Below, piece by piece: positions 1-6,881 of a DNA stretch of 40,413 bases; position 1 is the first letter of the stretch, and each line of letters begins with the position of its first letter. The stretch spans positions 1 through 40,413 of the forward strand of contig VBKE01000010.1 in assembly GCA_005879605.1 (NCBI GenBank), in the 5' to 3' direction. A program made the translations under genes and the position numbers. This DNA comes from Deltaproteobacteria bacterium. GTDB taxonomy: Bacteria; Desulfobacterota; Binatia; UBA9968. The notes under the pieces were generated by a model. That model did not search any database, was not told the DNA's origin, and worked only from the letters and a program-made list of their open reading frames with translations.

Positions 1-51
1 GACAAGCTGCCAAAAACTGGACTTTCCTAAGTCGATTGTTTGAGCTTTCAT
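1..51 (-). CDS. Start of an unidentified gene cut by the window edge
   Basis: Only the first 17 codons are inside the window, beginning with ATG at 51 and reading leftward (MKAQTIDLGKSSFWQLV). A strong ribosome binding site, AAGGAG on the minus strand at 65-60, lies eight bases upstream and fixes the start. It sits 28 bases after the stop of the ribbon-helix-helix gene, so the two are probably co-transcribed. A short gene behind a small DNA-binding protein would fit a toxin-antitoxin pair, but too little is visible to assign a family. Confidence 0.55.
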   Translation of the reverse strand, partial: MKAQTIDLGKSSFWQLV

Positions 52-79
52 AATGAATACTCCTTTGTATTGTCTAATC

Positions 80-316
80 TCACCCAAGAACCGCGGTGTG
101 GTCTCGATTTGTCTCAACTCCACTCCGTTCTTTCTCTTTACAGTTTGCAAGGTAGCCCTCGATGGCCGCTCGAATCAGGTCCCGGAAGGACACCCCTAAA
201 TCCACTGCCAGGTGTTTAAGCTTTTGATGAATCTCAGGACAGAGGGAAATAGTTGTGGTGAACATATCTTGTCTAGCCTCTTTTCGTTTGGTTTTTGGCA
301 TGATCACCCTTTTCAC
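80..316 (-). CDS. Small ribbon-helix-helix (CopG-like) DNA-binding protein
   Basis: This 78-residue protein has a basic N-terminus, then a beta-strand-like stretch (MFTTTISLCPEIHQKLKHLA) and two helices around LGVSFRDLIRAAIEGYL. That order is typical of ribbon-helix-helix repressors and antitoxins, which bind DNA as dimers through the strand. The annotated start is a GTG at 316; an ATG at 301, preceded by AGGGTGA, is equally likely and would give 73 residues. The tail after residue 60 is charged and probably disordered. It is followed closely by the gene cut at the window edge. The role is inferred from the fold pattern only; partner and target are not visible. Confidence 0.6.
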   Translation of the reverse strand: MKRVIMPKTKRKEARQDMFTTTISLCPEIHQKLKHLAVDLGVSFRDLIRAAIEGYLANCKEKERSGVETNRDHTAVLG

Positions 317-406
317 CTAGAGCAATCCGTCCGCCAAATTCATAACCCATTGACTTTCCTGAGCCAACCCGTTTTTTCCCTTCTGTGTAATGTCATAATG
401 CGTCAT
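317..406 (-). CDS. Possible 29-residue ORF abutting the RHH gene
   Basis: A short frame starting at ATG 406 ends in a TAG at 319-317, which directly abuts the GTG start at 316, an arrangement compatible with translational coupling. The peptide begins MTHYDITQKGKNGLAQ, which resembles the wing-like opening of some winged-helix proteins, but it is too short to be a domain. There is no strong ribosome binding site. It may be the decayed end of a regulator, since the frame stays open further upstream to about 550. Otherwise 317-709 holds nothing I can support. Confidence 0.22.
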   Translation of the reverse strand: MTHYDITQKGKNGLAQESQWVMNLADGLL

Positions 407-709
407 CTTTAGTAACAGCGTATTGTGATACTGCCATATTATCGTACTAAGAGGTATGTGAGAATTCCGTGTATCTATCCTTAAATCCTCAAAGTTGACG
501 ATGCTTATCCAACTATGGATAGTGCGTTTGCAAAATTGCGGGATCACCACGACACTATTAAGGATTATAAGAAACGTAGGGGCGTTTTACTTCGTTCAGC
601 CGACCGGGGAATCGTGAGACCGGATGAGCCTCCAAAGGACAATGCAAAGCTTCGAAAACTGCTTCAATCTAAGAGCCCCATATCGCGGCGGTACGTGGCA
701 CAAAACAAT

Positions 710-1189
710 TCAAGCCGCTTCGACGGCCCAAACGCCGGTGAACTTCAGGTAATAGCACTCCACCTCAATCGCTGGGATGTTGTCCTTTAAAAACTCCGCG
801 GCGCTGCGCAATTGCGTTTCGTGATTCGCAGCCTCGCGTTCCTCATCCCCGCCGAAGGCCTGCAAGCCGCCGTATGCTCCACAATCGCTGTGGACCATCA
901 GGATCACCCGGTTCGTCCCGTGCAGCCGCATCGAGGTTCGCACCTGTCCCAGGACGAAGCTGCGCTCGGACTCCTCCGCCGGGGAGGCGAAGGCTTTCGC
1001 CCCGCCGGCGATCTTCAGTGGGTCGGCCCACCAAATTCCGCGCTTCTTGAGGAATTTGCGCGTCACCAGCTCGAAGCGCGCGTCGAAGCACGAGACGACG
1101 CACACGTCCGCGCGATACCCATCGGTCTGCGAGTCGAAATGGAAGACCTTCTTCACGGCGCTAACCGGCGCGGCGCGCTTTGATTTCAT
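710..1189 (-). CDS. Beta-carbonic-anhydrase-like zinc protein
   Basis: The 159-residue product carries the zinc-site pattern of beta-carbonic anhydrases: Cys34-x-Asp36-x-Arg38 in VVSCFDARFE, and His100-x2-Cys103 in VHSDCGAYGG. It is shorter than classical beta-class enzymes (about 200 residues), so activity in CO2 hydration is plausible but not proven. It may belong to a divergent carbonic-anhydrase-related branch. The ATG at 1189 overlaps the end of the pspA gene by 29 bases; a GTG at 1156 just after the pspA stop is an alternative start. It is the last gene of the regulator-NfeD-flotillin-PspA operon, an unusual partner for these membrane genes. Confidence 0.75.
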   Translation of the reverse strand: MKSKRAAPVSAVKKVFHFDSQTDGYRADVCVVSCFDARFELVTRKFLKKRGIWWADPLKIAGGAKAFASPAEESERSFVLGQVRTSMRLHGTNRVILMVHSDCGAYGGLQAFGGDEEREAANHETQLRSAAEFLKDNIPAIEVECYYLKFTGVWAVEAA

Positions 1190-1820
1190 TCAGCAGCTTC
1201 TCGATCTCGTCTTGCTTCTCCAAAGCCGCCAGCCTGTCCTCGACGCTGTCGCTAATCATCTCGGCTTTCGCTCGGCTGACCGCCTCCGCGTGACCCACCT
1301 TGCTCTTCATCCGGTCGAACGTCGCGAGCTTCGACTTATCGCCTATCACCATCTGCGCGTCGCTCGCTTTAGCCGACGCCCGCGACCGCCGGTGCTGTGC
1401 GATCAACATGTCGCTCTTCGACTCGGCTTCGGCCAGCTTCTGCTCGAGCTTATGCAGGGCCGACTTCAGATTCTCGACCTCCGTTTTCTGATCCGCCACT
1501 TGCACTTCGAAGTTCGCGGTCATCCGCTTGTAACTCATGGAGCGCTCGAGGGCCGCGCGTGCGAGGTCATCCTGTTTCTTGTCCACGGCCAGTTCGGCCT
1601 TGCGGATCCACTCAGCCTCCTTGTCCGCGTTCTCCTTCCGTTTTTTTTCAAGCACGTGCTGGTCGGCGATGGCAATGGCGACCTGGGTCTTCACCTGCAT
1701 GAGCTGGTTCTGCATGTCCAGAATCACCTGTTTGACCATCTTTTCCGGGTCCTCGGCCTTGTCGATCAAGTCATTCAGGTTGGCCCGGATCAGTGTGGAT
1801 ACTCTTTCTAGTAAAGCCAT
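1161..1820 (-). CDS. pspA: PspA/IM30 family membrane-stress protein
   Basis: The 219-residue product is almost entirely coiled coil. It opens with the amphipathic MALLERVSTLIRANLNDLID helix typical of PspA/IM30/Vipp1 proteins, followed by the family-like EDPEKMVKQVILDMQ segment. These peripheral proteins of the inner membrane face polymerise on damaged membrane and limit proton leakage. Length matches the family. A near-perfect ribosome binding site, AAGGAGGT, precedes the ATG. It lies 30 bases after the flotillin stop, so both are likely made together. No sigma-54 activator (PspF) is visible; control probably comes from the XRE regulator at the head of the operon. The family call is firm, the stress role is inferred from the family. 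Confidence 0.92.
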   Translation of the reverse strand: MALLERVSTLIRANLNDLIDKAEDPEKMVKQVILDMQNQLMQVKTQVAIAIADQHVLEKKRKENADKEAEWIRKAELAVDKKQDDLARAALERSMSYKRMTANFEVQVADQKTEVENLKSALHKLEQKLAEAESKSDMLIAQHRRSRASAKASDAQMVIGDKSKLATFDRMKSKVGHAEAVSRAKAEMISDSVEDRLAALEKQDEIEKLLNEIKARRAG

Positions 1821-1850
1821 ACAAACCTCCTTCTGTTAGTTAGCTGCGCC

Positions 1851-3272
1851 CTACGCCTTCTCGTCAGGCTTGGGCGACTTGTCTCCAATTAATCTTACCT
1901 TGGAAAGCAGGTCTGAGAGCTGCATTCCGGAAAGCGTTTCGAACAACGCGGGAATCTGGGCGGCCATTGCAGCCACGTCGCCCGTGATCTTGTTCATCCC
2001 AGCGGAATTGCCGTTGCCCGTCGATACGATCGTGATCTTGTCGACGTTGGCCAGCGGGGAAGCGAGCGCCTTGACGATCTCGGGCATGCTGCTGATCAGC
2101 TTGTCGATGACCGCCGCCTGGTTATAATCCTGGTAGGCTTCGGCCTTCACGTTCATGGCCTTTGCTTCGGCCTCTCCCTTCTTGAAGATGATCTCGGCTT
2201 CCGCTTCGCCCGTCGCGCGGGTGGAAGCAGCCTGGCCGTCGGCCTCGAAGATCAACTTCTGCTTCTGCGCCTCCGCCAGCGTCTCGATCTTGCGGCGCTC
2301 GATCTCGGCCTGTTTGAGCACCGTCGCGACTAATTCGCGCTCGCGGCGTTGGATTTCGGCCTCCTGCACAGCGATCTGACCGGTCTTTTGCACTTGCTCG
2401 ATCTTGACCTGCTCAGCGATGACCTGCTGCTGCATCACATTGGTCTGGAGCTCATAGGCCTTGTCGGCGGACGCCTTCTGCTTTTGAACGGTTTCGAGAA
2501 AGTTGGCCTGTTTGACTTGGAGATCGCGCTGCGCTTCGGCCTGCGCGGCCTGCGAAAGTGTTTCTGCGAGCACGCGTTCTTTATCGGCTTGCGCCTTGGC
2601 GACAGCGGCCGCGCGCATGGCTTCGGCGCGCTTGATCGCTGTGTCGCGCTCGGCTTCGGCGGCGGCCACATCGGCGTCCCGCTTGATCCTCGCAACGTCG
2701 GGCCTGCCCATGTTGCTGATGTATTCGTTTTTGTCGCGGACTTCCTTGATCGTGAACGAGATGACCTCCAGTCCCATCTTGCTCATGTCGTCGGCGCAGG
2801 TGGAGCGCATGCGGTCGCCGACCATTTCAGGCTGCTTGACGATCTCTTCCACAGTGAGCTGTCCGATGATGCCGCGCAGGTGGCCTTCCATCACCAAGCG
2901 GATGAGTCCCTCGCGCTCCTGGGGCGTCTTGGTGAGAAATTGTTCGGCGGCGGTCTGGATCGATTCGGGATCTGATTTGACCTTGATCTGCGCGACGGCT
3001 TCGACGGTTACCGCGACACCCTGTTTCGTATAGAGGTCCTGCTGGGGCGCGACGTCGAACGACATCAGCTCCAACGAGAGCAGGCGGCAATTCTCCACCA
3101 TCGGGAAAATCACGGAGCCGCGCCCCTTGATGATGCGGGTGCCGCGGAAACCATATACCACGAGAGCCTCATGCGGCCCGGCCTTGCGGTACAGCCGGGC
3201 GAACATGGCCATCAGCAAAATGAGAGTCAATGCCATCAGTCCTGCGATGGCGAAAATAATTTCTATGCTCAT
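1851..3272 (-). CDS. Flotillin-like membrane scaffold protein (SPFH/band 7)
   Basis: The 473-residue protein begins with a hydrophobic N-terminal segment (about residues 2-23). A band 7/SPFH domain follows, then a long Glu-Ala-rich coiled-coil region full of AEAE and QAEIERR-type repeats, and a short C-terminal domain, as in FloT/YuaG-type flotillins. Flotillins organise membrane microdomains and form ring-like oligomers. I chose the ATG at 3272 because AGGAGG lies just upstream; the frame is open to 3341, but that extra part overlaps the nfeD-like gene. The gap to the nfeD-like stop is only four bases, and that gene's last codons contain the ribosome binding site, so translation is coupled. 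NfeD-flotillin pairs are a well-known bacterial arrangement. Confidence 0.92.
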   Translation of the reverse strand: MSIEIIFAIAGLMALTLILLMAMFARLYRKAGPHEALVVYGFRGTRIIKGRGSVIFPMVENCRLLSLELMSFDVAPQQDLYTKQGVAVTVEAVAQIKVKSDPESIQTAAEQFLTKTPQEREGLIRLVMEGHLRGIIGQLTVEEIVKQPEMVGDRMRSTCADDMSKMGLEVISFTIKEVRDKNEYISNMGRPDVARIKRDADVAAAEAERDTAIKRAEAMRAAAVAKAQADKERVLAETLSQAAQAEAQRDLQVKQANFLETVQKQKASADKAYELQTNVMQQQVIAEQVKIEQVQKTGQIAVQEAEIQRRERELVATVLKQAEIERRKIETLAEAQKQKLIFEADGQAASTRATGEAEAEIIFKKGEAEAKAMNVKAEAYQDYNQAAVIDKLISSMPEIVKALASPLANVDKITIVSTGNGNSAGMNKITGDVAAMAAQIPALFETLSGMQLSDLLSKVRLIGDKSPKPDEKA

Positions 3273-3276
3273 AATT

Positions 3277-3885
3277 TTAGTCCTCCTTAATTTCGTTTGA
3301 CGCTGCCGACGAATTCGTAAGCTCTTCCCAAGGCCGAACATAGGCGACGCCGCGCTCGTACCGGGTCACAACGACTTCGGTTCCCTTTGCGATTTCGAGT
3401 CCGTCATCGCTGCGCGCGGGAGCAGCGCGTCGAACCCCGGCTTGTGAAAAGATCATTTCACCGGTGCCGGACGGACGAATGTTGCTGTTGACGGTTCCGA
3501 GTACGCCGATCATATCGTAGTCCGCCGGGTTGAGCTCCTCGTCATGGCGGATGAGAACCTTGGCGAGGAAAAAAAACACGATCGCTGCCCCGACGAATCC
3601 GCTCGCGCACGCGATACCGAAGCCGAGCAGGAACCAGAAGCTAGAGAACCGGGCGAGGAGGTAACCCGTGCCGCCGAACCAAGCGAGAAAGGCGGCGACC
3701 GTGCCAAAATTAATCGGGGCAATCTCACTCGCGTGCCCTCCGCCCGAGTGCGGACCATGCGCGTGATCGCCGCCGATATGTAAATCCAGGTGGGGCAGGT
3801 GGAGATGCAAACTTCCCAGCAGCGAGAGCAGACTGAGAGCAAACCCAAGAAAAAAGCAGATTAGGTAGAAATCAGCCCAAGTCAT
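3277..3885 (-). CDS. NfeD-like membrane protein with a histidine-rich loop
   Basis: This 202-residue protein has a hydrophobic N-terminal segment (about 5-25), then two or three further membrane segments (about 58-112), and a soluble C-terminal part from about 120 that looks like the OB-fold domain of NfeD proteins. NfeD proteins partner flotillins. Between the first and second membrane segments is a loop with eight histidines (27, 29, 32, 36, 41, 43, 46, 51), which is not a usual family feature and suggests metal binding. The ATG at 3885 overlaps the stop of the XRE gene in an ATGA, so the two are translationally coupled. A longer frame to 3981 exists but would lie inside the regulator gene. 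Confidence 0.82.
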   Translation of the reverse strand: MTWADFYLICFFLGFALSLLSLLGSLHLHLPHLDLHIGGDHAHGPHSGGGHASEIAPINFGTVAAFLAWFGGTGYLLARFSSFWFLLGFGIACASGFVGAAIVFFFLAKVLIRHDEELNPADYDMIGVLGTVNSNIRPSGTGEMIFSQAGVRRAAPARSDDGLEIAKGTEVVVTRYERGVAYVRPWEELTNSSAASNEIKED

Positions 3886-4370
3886 TTTGCACGACTCCTT
3901 TCCGCCGCCGGCTTGAGCACTTGAAGCAGCCGTTCGGCCAGTCCAGGGTTTTCGAGGATGGCGCCGAGCAGAACCAGGCACATGCGCGAATCTTCATGCC
4001 GCGCAGTGGCAACCAGAGCGTGATGCAGATCGAGGTCGCGGCGGAAACGCTCGGCGCCATTGATGAGCCAGAGATCCAGTTTGTTTTCCATGCCTCCCAC
4101 ATCGGAAATGAGCTCAGTCGAGTAGCCTTCCGGATCATCGACGAGGTATCCGGGATGCACGTTGAAGAACCGCGCCAGCAGCATGCGCGTCGAATTGGTA
4201 AGATGCGGCCGAGCCCCACTCTCGATCTGTGATAGGTAAGACTGGCTGATCGTCTTACCGAGATCCTTTTTAATAGAGCGAACGATTTCCTGCTGAGTCA
4301 TCGCGCGTCCTAAACCGCGAAGCGTCCCCTCGACTTCGCGCAAGTATCGGAGTTTGCCCCCAAGTCTCAT
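3882..4370 (-). CDS. XRE-family transcriptional regulator of the NfeD-flotillin-PspA operon
   Basis: The 162-residue protein has an N-terminal helix-turn-helix domain of the XRE/Cro type, about residues 5-78. The recognition region is around ISQSYLSQIESGARPH and the domain ends at FFNVHPGYLVDD. A mixed helical region of about 80 residues follows, perhaps for dimerisation or sensing. The frame is open upstream to 4466, but the ATG at 4370 fits the domain start and a promoter about ten bases upstream; the ribosome binding site is weak. It is the first gene of its operon and overlaps the nfeD-like gene by four bases. A ten-base palindrome over its own promoter suggests autoregulation, which is inference. 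Confidence 0.85.
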   Translation of the reverse strand: MRLGGKLRYLREVEGTLRGLGRAMTQQEIVRSIKKDLGKTISQSYLSQIESGARPHLTNSTRMLLARFFNVHPGYLVDDPEGYSTELISDVGGMENKLDLWLINGAERFRRDLDLHHALVATARHEDSRMCLVLLGAILENPGLAERLLQVLKPAAERSRAK

Positions 4371-4386
4371 ATCACTAATTGCAATG

Positions 4387-4415
4387 TATATATCACGGAT
4401 TGTTATAACAGTCAA
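4387..4415 (-). promoter_or_regulatory. Sigma-70-type promoter of the XRE-NfeD-flotillin-PspA operon
   Basis: On the minus strand TTGACT (4415-4410) is followed after 17 bases by TATATA (4392-4387), close to the housekeeping consensus with ideal spacing. Transcription would start near 4380, leaving about ten bases before the ATG at 4370, which agrees with the weak ribosome binding site. Confidence 0.65.
4401..4410. promoter_or_regulatory. Palindromic candidate operator
   Basis: TGTTATAACA is a perfect ten-base palindrome that touches the -35 box and fills half of the spacer of the XRE operon promoter. A repressor bound here would block polymerase. It is the obvious candidate site for the XRE protein encoded just downstream; binding is inferred from position only. 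Confidence 0.4.
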
Positions 4416-4517
4416 GCCACACGTTAAGGCGATTATCCTAAAAAGGGTGGCGTGAAACGCCTGCACTAAAGGCTAGCAACTAGCGGTCAGATGCTATTTG
4501 ACTGGCTGACCGAACCG

Positions 4518-4538
4518 TCCGAGGTGGGCTACCTCGGA
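4518..4538 (+). other. Perfect inverted repeat, 8-bp stem
   Basis: TCCGAGGT and ACCTCGGA flank the five-base loop GGGCT. No run of T follows, so it is not an intrinsic terminator. It lies in the 345-base gap between the divergent XRE operon and the gene at 4716. The rest of the gap (4416-4691) holds nothing else I can support. Confidence 0.4.
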
Positions 4539-4691
4539 GATTGGTTTGCGCCCCGATTATCCCCTTTCGGCTATCCGGCTCGCGCGGGATCGGGCGCACA
4601 AATTATTCTCAATTTTGTATGCGTTGATTCTCTCGCTACGGTTCGCTCAAGAAAAATTTTTACCGGCTTGCACCATCATTTTCCATAGATA

Positions 4692-4714
4692 GAATGACTC
4701 AGAGAGAGTCATTC
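4692..4714 (+). promoter_or_regulatory. Hairpin covering the translation start of the gene at 4716
   Basis: GAATGACTC and GAGTCATTC form a perfect nine-pair stem with loop AGAGA, ending one base before the ATG. The only purine-rich stretch that could bind the ribosome (AGAGAGAG) lies in the loop and 3' arm. The structure could therefore control translation, or as DNA it could be an operator. Confidence 0.4.
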
Positions 4715-4715
4715 A

Positions 4716-5231
4716 ATGCGGTATTCGCGGTCTCTAAGAACAATCGGTCAGTCCCTGGAAACTCTCCGAGTTGAAGACTTTGAGCTGGAGAAAGAAGACG
4801 ATGCTTACGTAGTGCGGAGCAAGTCCCTGACACCGACCTCTCAATGGATTGTCAGGAACAGTCTCATTGACAACACTTGGGATTTTTCAGACCCCGAGCA
4901 GAGAAGCACCCGATCGGTAGCGGGCGATGGATGGCTGCGCTATGATCCTCTGGATATTTCACGCCTTGACGTCCAGGGAAGAAAAAAAAGGCGCGGTCAT
5001 TCTGCCGCGCAGATACGCGGAGCCAGTAAGCTTTCGCAACTCTTGCGCACCTTGGGTGAACACCTTGATAGAATAGAGGTGAGCGCCTTTAATATTTCCT
5101 GGGATCCCGATTCCGTGGCGGTTAACTACGAGATCCGCGGCGGCCACCGTGAGCGCAGAAATTTTAGTATCGAAAAACTCCATCAGCTAGGTTTGCACAT
5201 GAGATTCCGGCGTTCCAGCCGCGAGGCTTAA
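4716..5231 (+). CDS. Hypothetical protein with an internal duplication
   Basis: I do not recognise a named family for this 171-residue protein. Two segments align well with each other: residues 6-35 (SLRTIGQSLETLRVEDFELE onward) and residues 109-138 (LLRTLGEHLDRIEVSAFNIS onward). They share the pattern LRT-I/L-G-Q/E-x-L-E/D-x-I/L-x-V-x2-F followed by an acidic turn and a strand. Each looks like a helix followed by beta strands, so the protein is probably two copies of a small alpha/beta module joined by a charged linker (about 60-100). It is soluble and basic at the C-terminus. A hairpin sits directly upstream of the start. Function unknown. Confidence 0.65.
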   Translation: MRYSRSLRTIGQSLETLRVEDFELEKEDDAYVVRSKSLTPTSQWIVRNSLIDNTWDFSDPEQRSTRSVAGDGWLRYDPLDISRLDVQGRKKRRGHSAAQIRGASKLSQLLRTLGEHLDRIEVSAFNISWDPDSVAVNYEIRGGHRERRNFSIEKLHQLGLHMRFRRSSREA

Positions 5232-5388
5232 GCCAGGTCGACGAGGAACTGACTGGATCGGCTTCAACGCGAGTGGATGCTAAATTCACGATTTTTATTA
5301 GCGAGTAGCGTCGGATGAGAAGAGCTCACCGCTCCGAAAAAGAACCGCCTGCGCGGAAGGCGTACACGGACGCTTGGTTGCAAGTCTG

Positions 5389-5631
5389 CTACTTGCGCAC
5401 GCGAATGCCTTGCTTCGCATCCCACTGAAGGATCTTATCGCTCTTGGGCAGGAGTGCCTCCGGTACTTCGCCCACCGACACGCCATACTTCCAATCCGCC
5501 GGACAGATGGCGATATAGCACGCATAACCGCCGAGGCCGCCCGCCAATTTAGGATAGCCGATGGCCACCAGGCAGCCTGTCTCTGGCACGAGGTTCAGAT
5601 TAGCCACGCCTTCAGCCTGAGTGTAGGGCAT
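5389..5631 (-). CDS. Possible 80-residue protein or gene fragment
   Basis: The peptide MPYTQAEGVANLNLVPETGC... has balanced composition, Gly-rich turns and two well-placed cysteines (residues 20 and 39), and ends in a basic tail. The same frame stays open upstream of this ATG for about 49 codons, back to a stop near 5780, and that stretch is also protein-like, but it has no ATG, GTG or TTG start with a ribosome binding site and overlaps the gene at 5708. It may be the 3' end of a broken gene or chance. No family recognised. The opposite-strand frame 5374-5823 looks less protein-like. Confidence 0.3.
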   Translation of the reverse strand: MPYTQAEGVANLNLVPETGCLVAIGYPKLAGGLGGYACYIAICPADWKYGVSVGEVPEALLPKSDKILQWDAKQGIRVRK

Positions 5632-5707
5632 GTGGCCCGACGAAGAAATCCCGAAACTAGACGAGTGGGATTGATAGTCGATGGTTTTAGTCGGAAGATG
5701 ATGGTAG

Positions 5708-6067
5708 ATGCCTGCGAATGGAAAACTACTCAGTCGGGGTGGAATCGCGGCAGGCGCATTTATCTGTTCGGCTTCTTATTTGTTCATTTCGAACGCCGGC
5801 CTAACTTCTCTTACTTCGTTTAAGGTGCTAATTTTCTTCGTTCTTGGGACGCTTATAGCCGCGGTTGCTATCGGGATGTCCGCGGAGCTTTTTCAACGGC
5901 GCTTTGGCGAGATCCTCTGGAAATCGTTTACCAATCCGCCCCCACCCCAAGCGGTACGAAGAATCAATTCGATCGGCACGGTTATCCTAATGGTCTGGCA
6001 AATTATCATCACCGTTCTTTTTGCAAAATTGGCATACGCGTGGTTCATGATTTACTTGGCCATTTAA
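5708..6067 (+). CDS. Small integral membrane protein of unknown function
   Basis: The 119-residue product has three predicted membrane segments at about residues 12-30, 39-58 and 91-117. Between the second and third is a basic, proline-rich loop (FTNPPPPQAVRR). No catalytic motif is visible and I recognise no family. The ribosome binding site is weak. The composition (long hydrophobic runs bounded by charged residues) argues that the frame is real. Confidence 0.55.
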   Translation: MPANGKLLSRGGIAAGAFICSASYLFISNAGLTSLTSFKVLIFFVLGTLIAAVAIGMSAELFQRRFGEILWKSFTNPPPPQAVRRINSIGTVILMVWQIIITVLFAKLAYAWFMIYLAI

Positions 6068-6121
6068 GTGCGATCTGCTTCAAGAAAACGACACGGGTAA
6101 GGGTGGTGTGTCATCGTACTT

Positions 6122-6310
6122 GTGACTCAAGACCGCGTGGTAAAACGCGCTTCGGTTTCCTTCGAGGAAATCTTCACAACTACACAAGCTGCGTGGATGC
6201 GTTACCGGGCGAGGGGGCAATTGCGATACCAAGAGTGGGCCGAGCATGAGCGTGATCGACCAAAAATTCGGTTGACGGCTTTAGTTCCTGATGGGAAGAT
6301 CCAGCACTAA
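6122..6310 (+). CDS. Possible 62-residue hypothetical protein
   Basis: It starts at a GTG and runs to just before the ribosome binding site of the next gene. The product is helical and strongly charged (VSFEEIFTTTQAAWMRYRAR, then WAEHERDRPK). There is no clear ribosome binding site and no recognised family, so support comes only from composition and from filling the gap between two plus-strand genes. Confidence 0.35.
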   Translation: MTQDRVVKRASVSFEEIFTTTQAAWMRYRARGQLRYQEWAEHERDRPKIRLTALVPDGKIQH

Positions 6311-6327
6311 CTGGGAAGGAGTGTCAG

Positions 6328-6705
6328 ATGAGAAAGCTTGCGTTTCAGCTTGCGATCGCGGCGGTTCTTTTTATCGTTGCGACTTCGGTTCCGGCCCAGG
6401 AGCGCATTATTCCATCCGAGGCTGCAAGGTATGCGGGAAAAAAAGCCACGGTGTGCGGGCAGGTTACGAGCACGAACTATGCCGAAGACAGCAAAGGCCG
6501 TCCTACTTATTTGAACCTCGACCGCGCCTACCCGAATCAAAAATTTAACGCCGTTATTCCGGGAGAGAATCGAGACAAATTTTCCAAGCCTCCGGAAATA
6601 AACTATGCCGGAAAGAAAATCTGCGTCACCGGTACGATTAACGTATCTCGAGGGGTCGCCGAGATCGTGGTCCGCGATCCGTCGCAAATTACCCGTGGGG
6701 AATAG
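6328..6705 (+). CDS. Secreted OB-fold protein (nucleic-acid-binding-like domain)
   Basis: The 125-residue protein has a signal peptide with a cleavage site after about residue 24 (SVPAQ/E). A single domain of about 90 residues follows, with the pattern AARYAGKKATVCGQV ... YAGKKICVTGTI ... EIVVRDPSQI. That pattern belongs to small exported OB-fold proteins often annotated as DNA-binding or as YhcR-like domains. In the mature protein a Lys-Lys pair precedes each of the two key strands and two cysteines are present (43 and 98). Substrate is unknown; the nucleic-acid-binding label comes from the fold family. AAGGAG upstream supports the start. Confidence 0.75.
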   Translation: MRKLAFQLAIAAVLFIVATSVPAQERIIPSEAARYAGKKATVCGQVTSTNYAEDSKGRPTYLNLDRAYPNQKFNAVIPGENRDKFSKPPEINYAGKKICVTGTINVSRGVAEIVVRDPSQITRGE

Positions 6706-6881
6706 ACTAGGAAATGCCGCCAGATCTTTCTTCCGATTTTCCCGTGTGGTAAGGGTTCAGATAAGTTAGTGGAAACTCCCGGTTTGGCTCCTAATTTAGC
6801 CGGCGTGAGCTTGAATCTCGCCGGGGAATTTTTCTGTTAATGCTTCAGTGACAAAACAGCTCTGAATGGAGGCGCCTTCTA

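Noticed and set aside
515..790. Plus-strand 91-codon frame
   Set aside because: Its 3' third overlaps the carbonic-anhydrase-like gene on the other strand, there is no ribosome binding site, and the composition is not protein-like.
4491..4688. Plus-strand 65-codon frame in the gap before 4716
   Set aside because: No ribosome binding site, contains the inverted repeat at 4518-4538, and the translation has no recognisable feature.
5374..5823. Plus-strand 149-codon frame
   Set aside because: It overlaps the start of the better-supported membrane protein at 5708 in another frame and has a low-complexity, arginine-rich translation.
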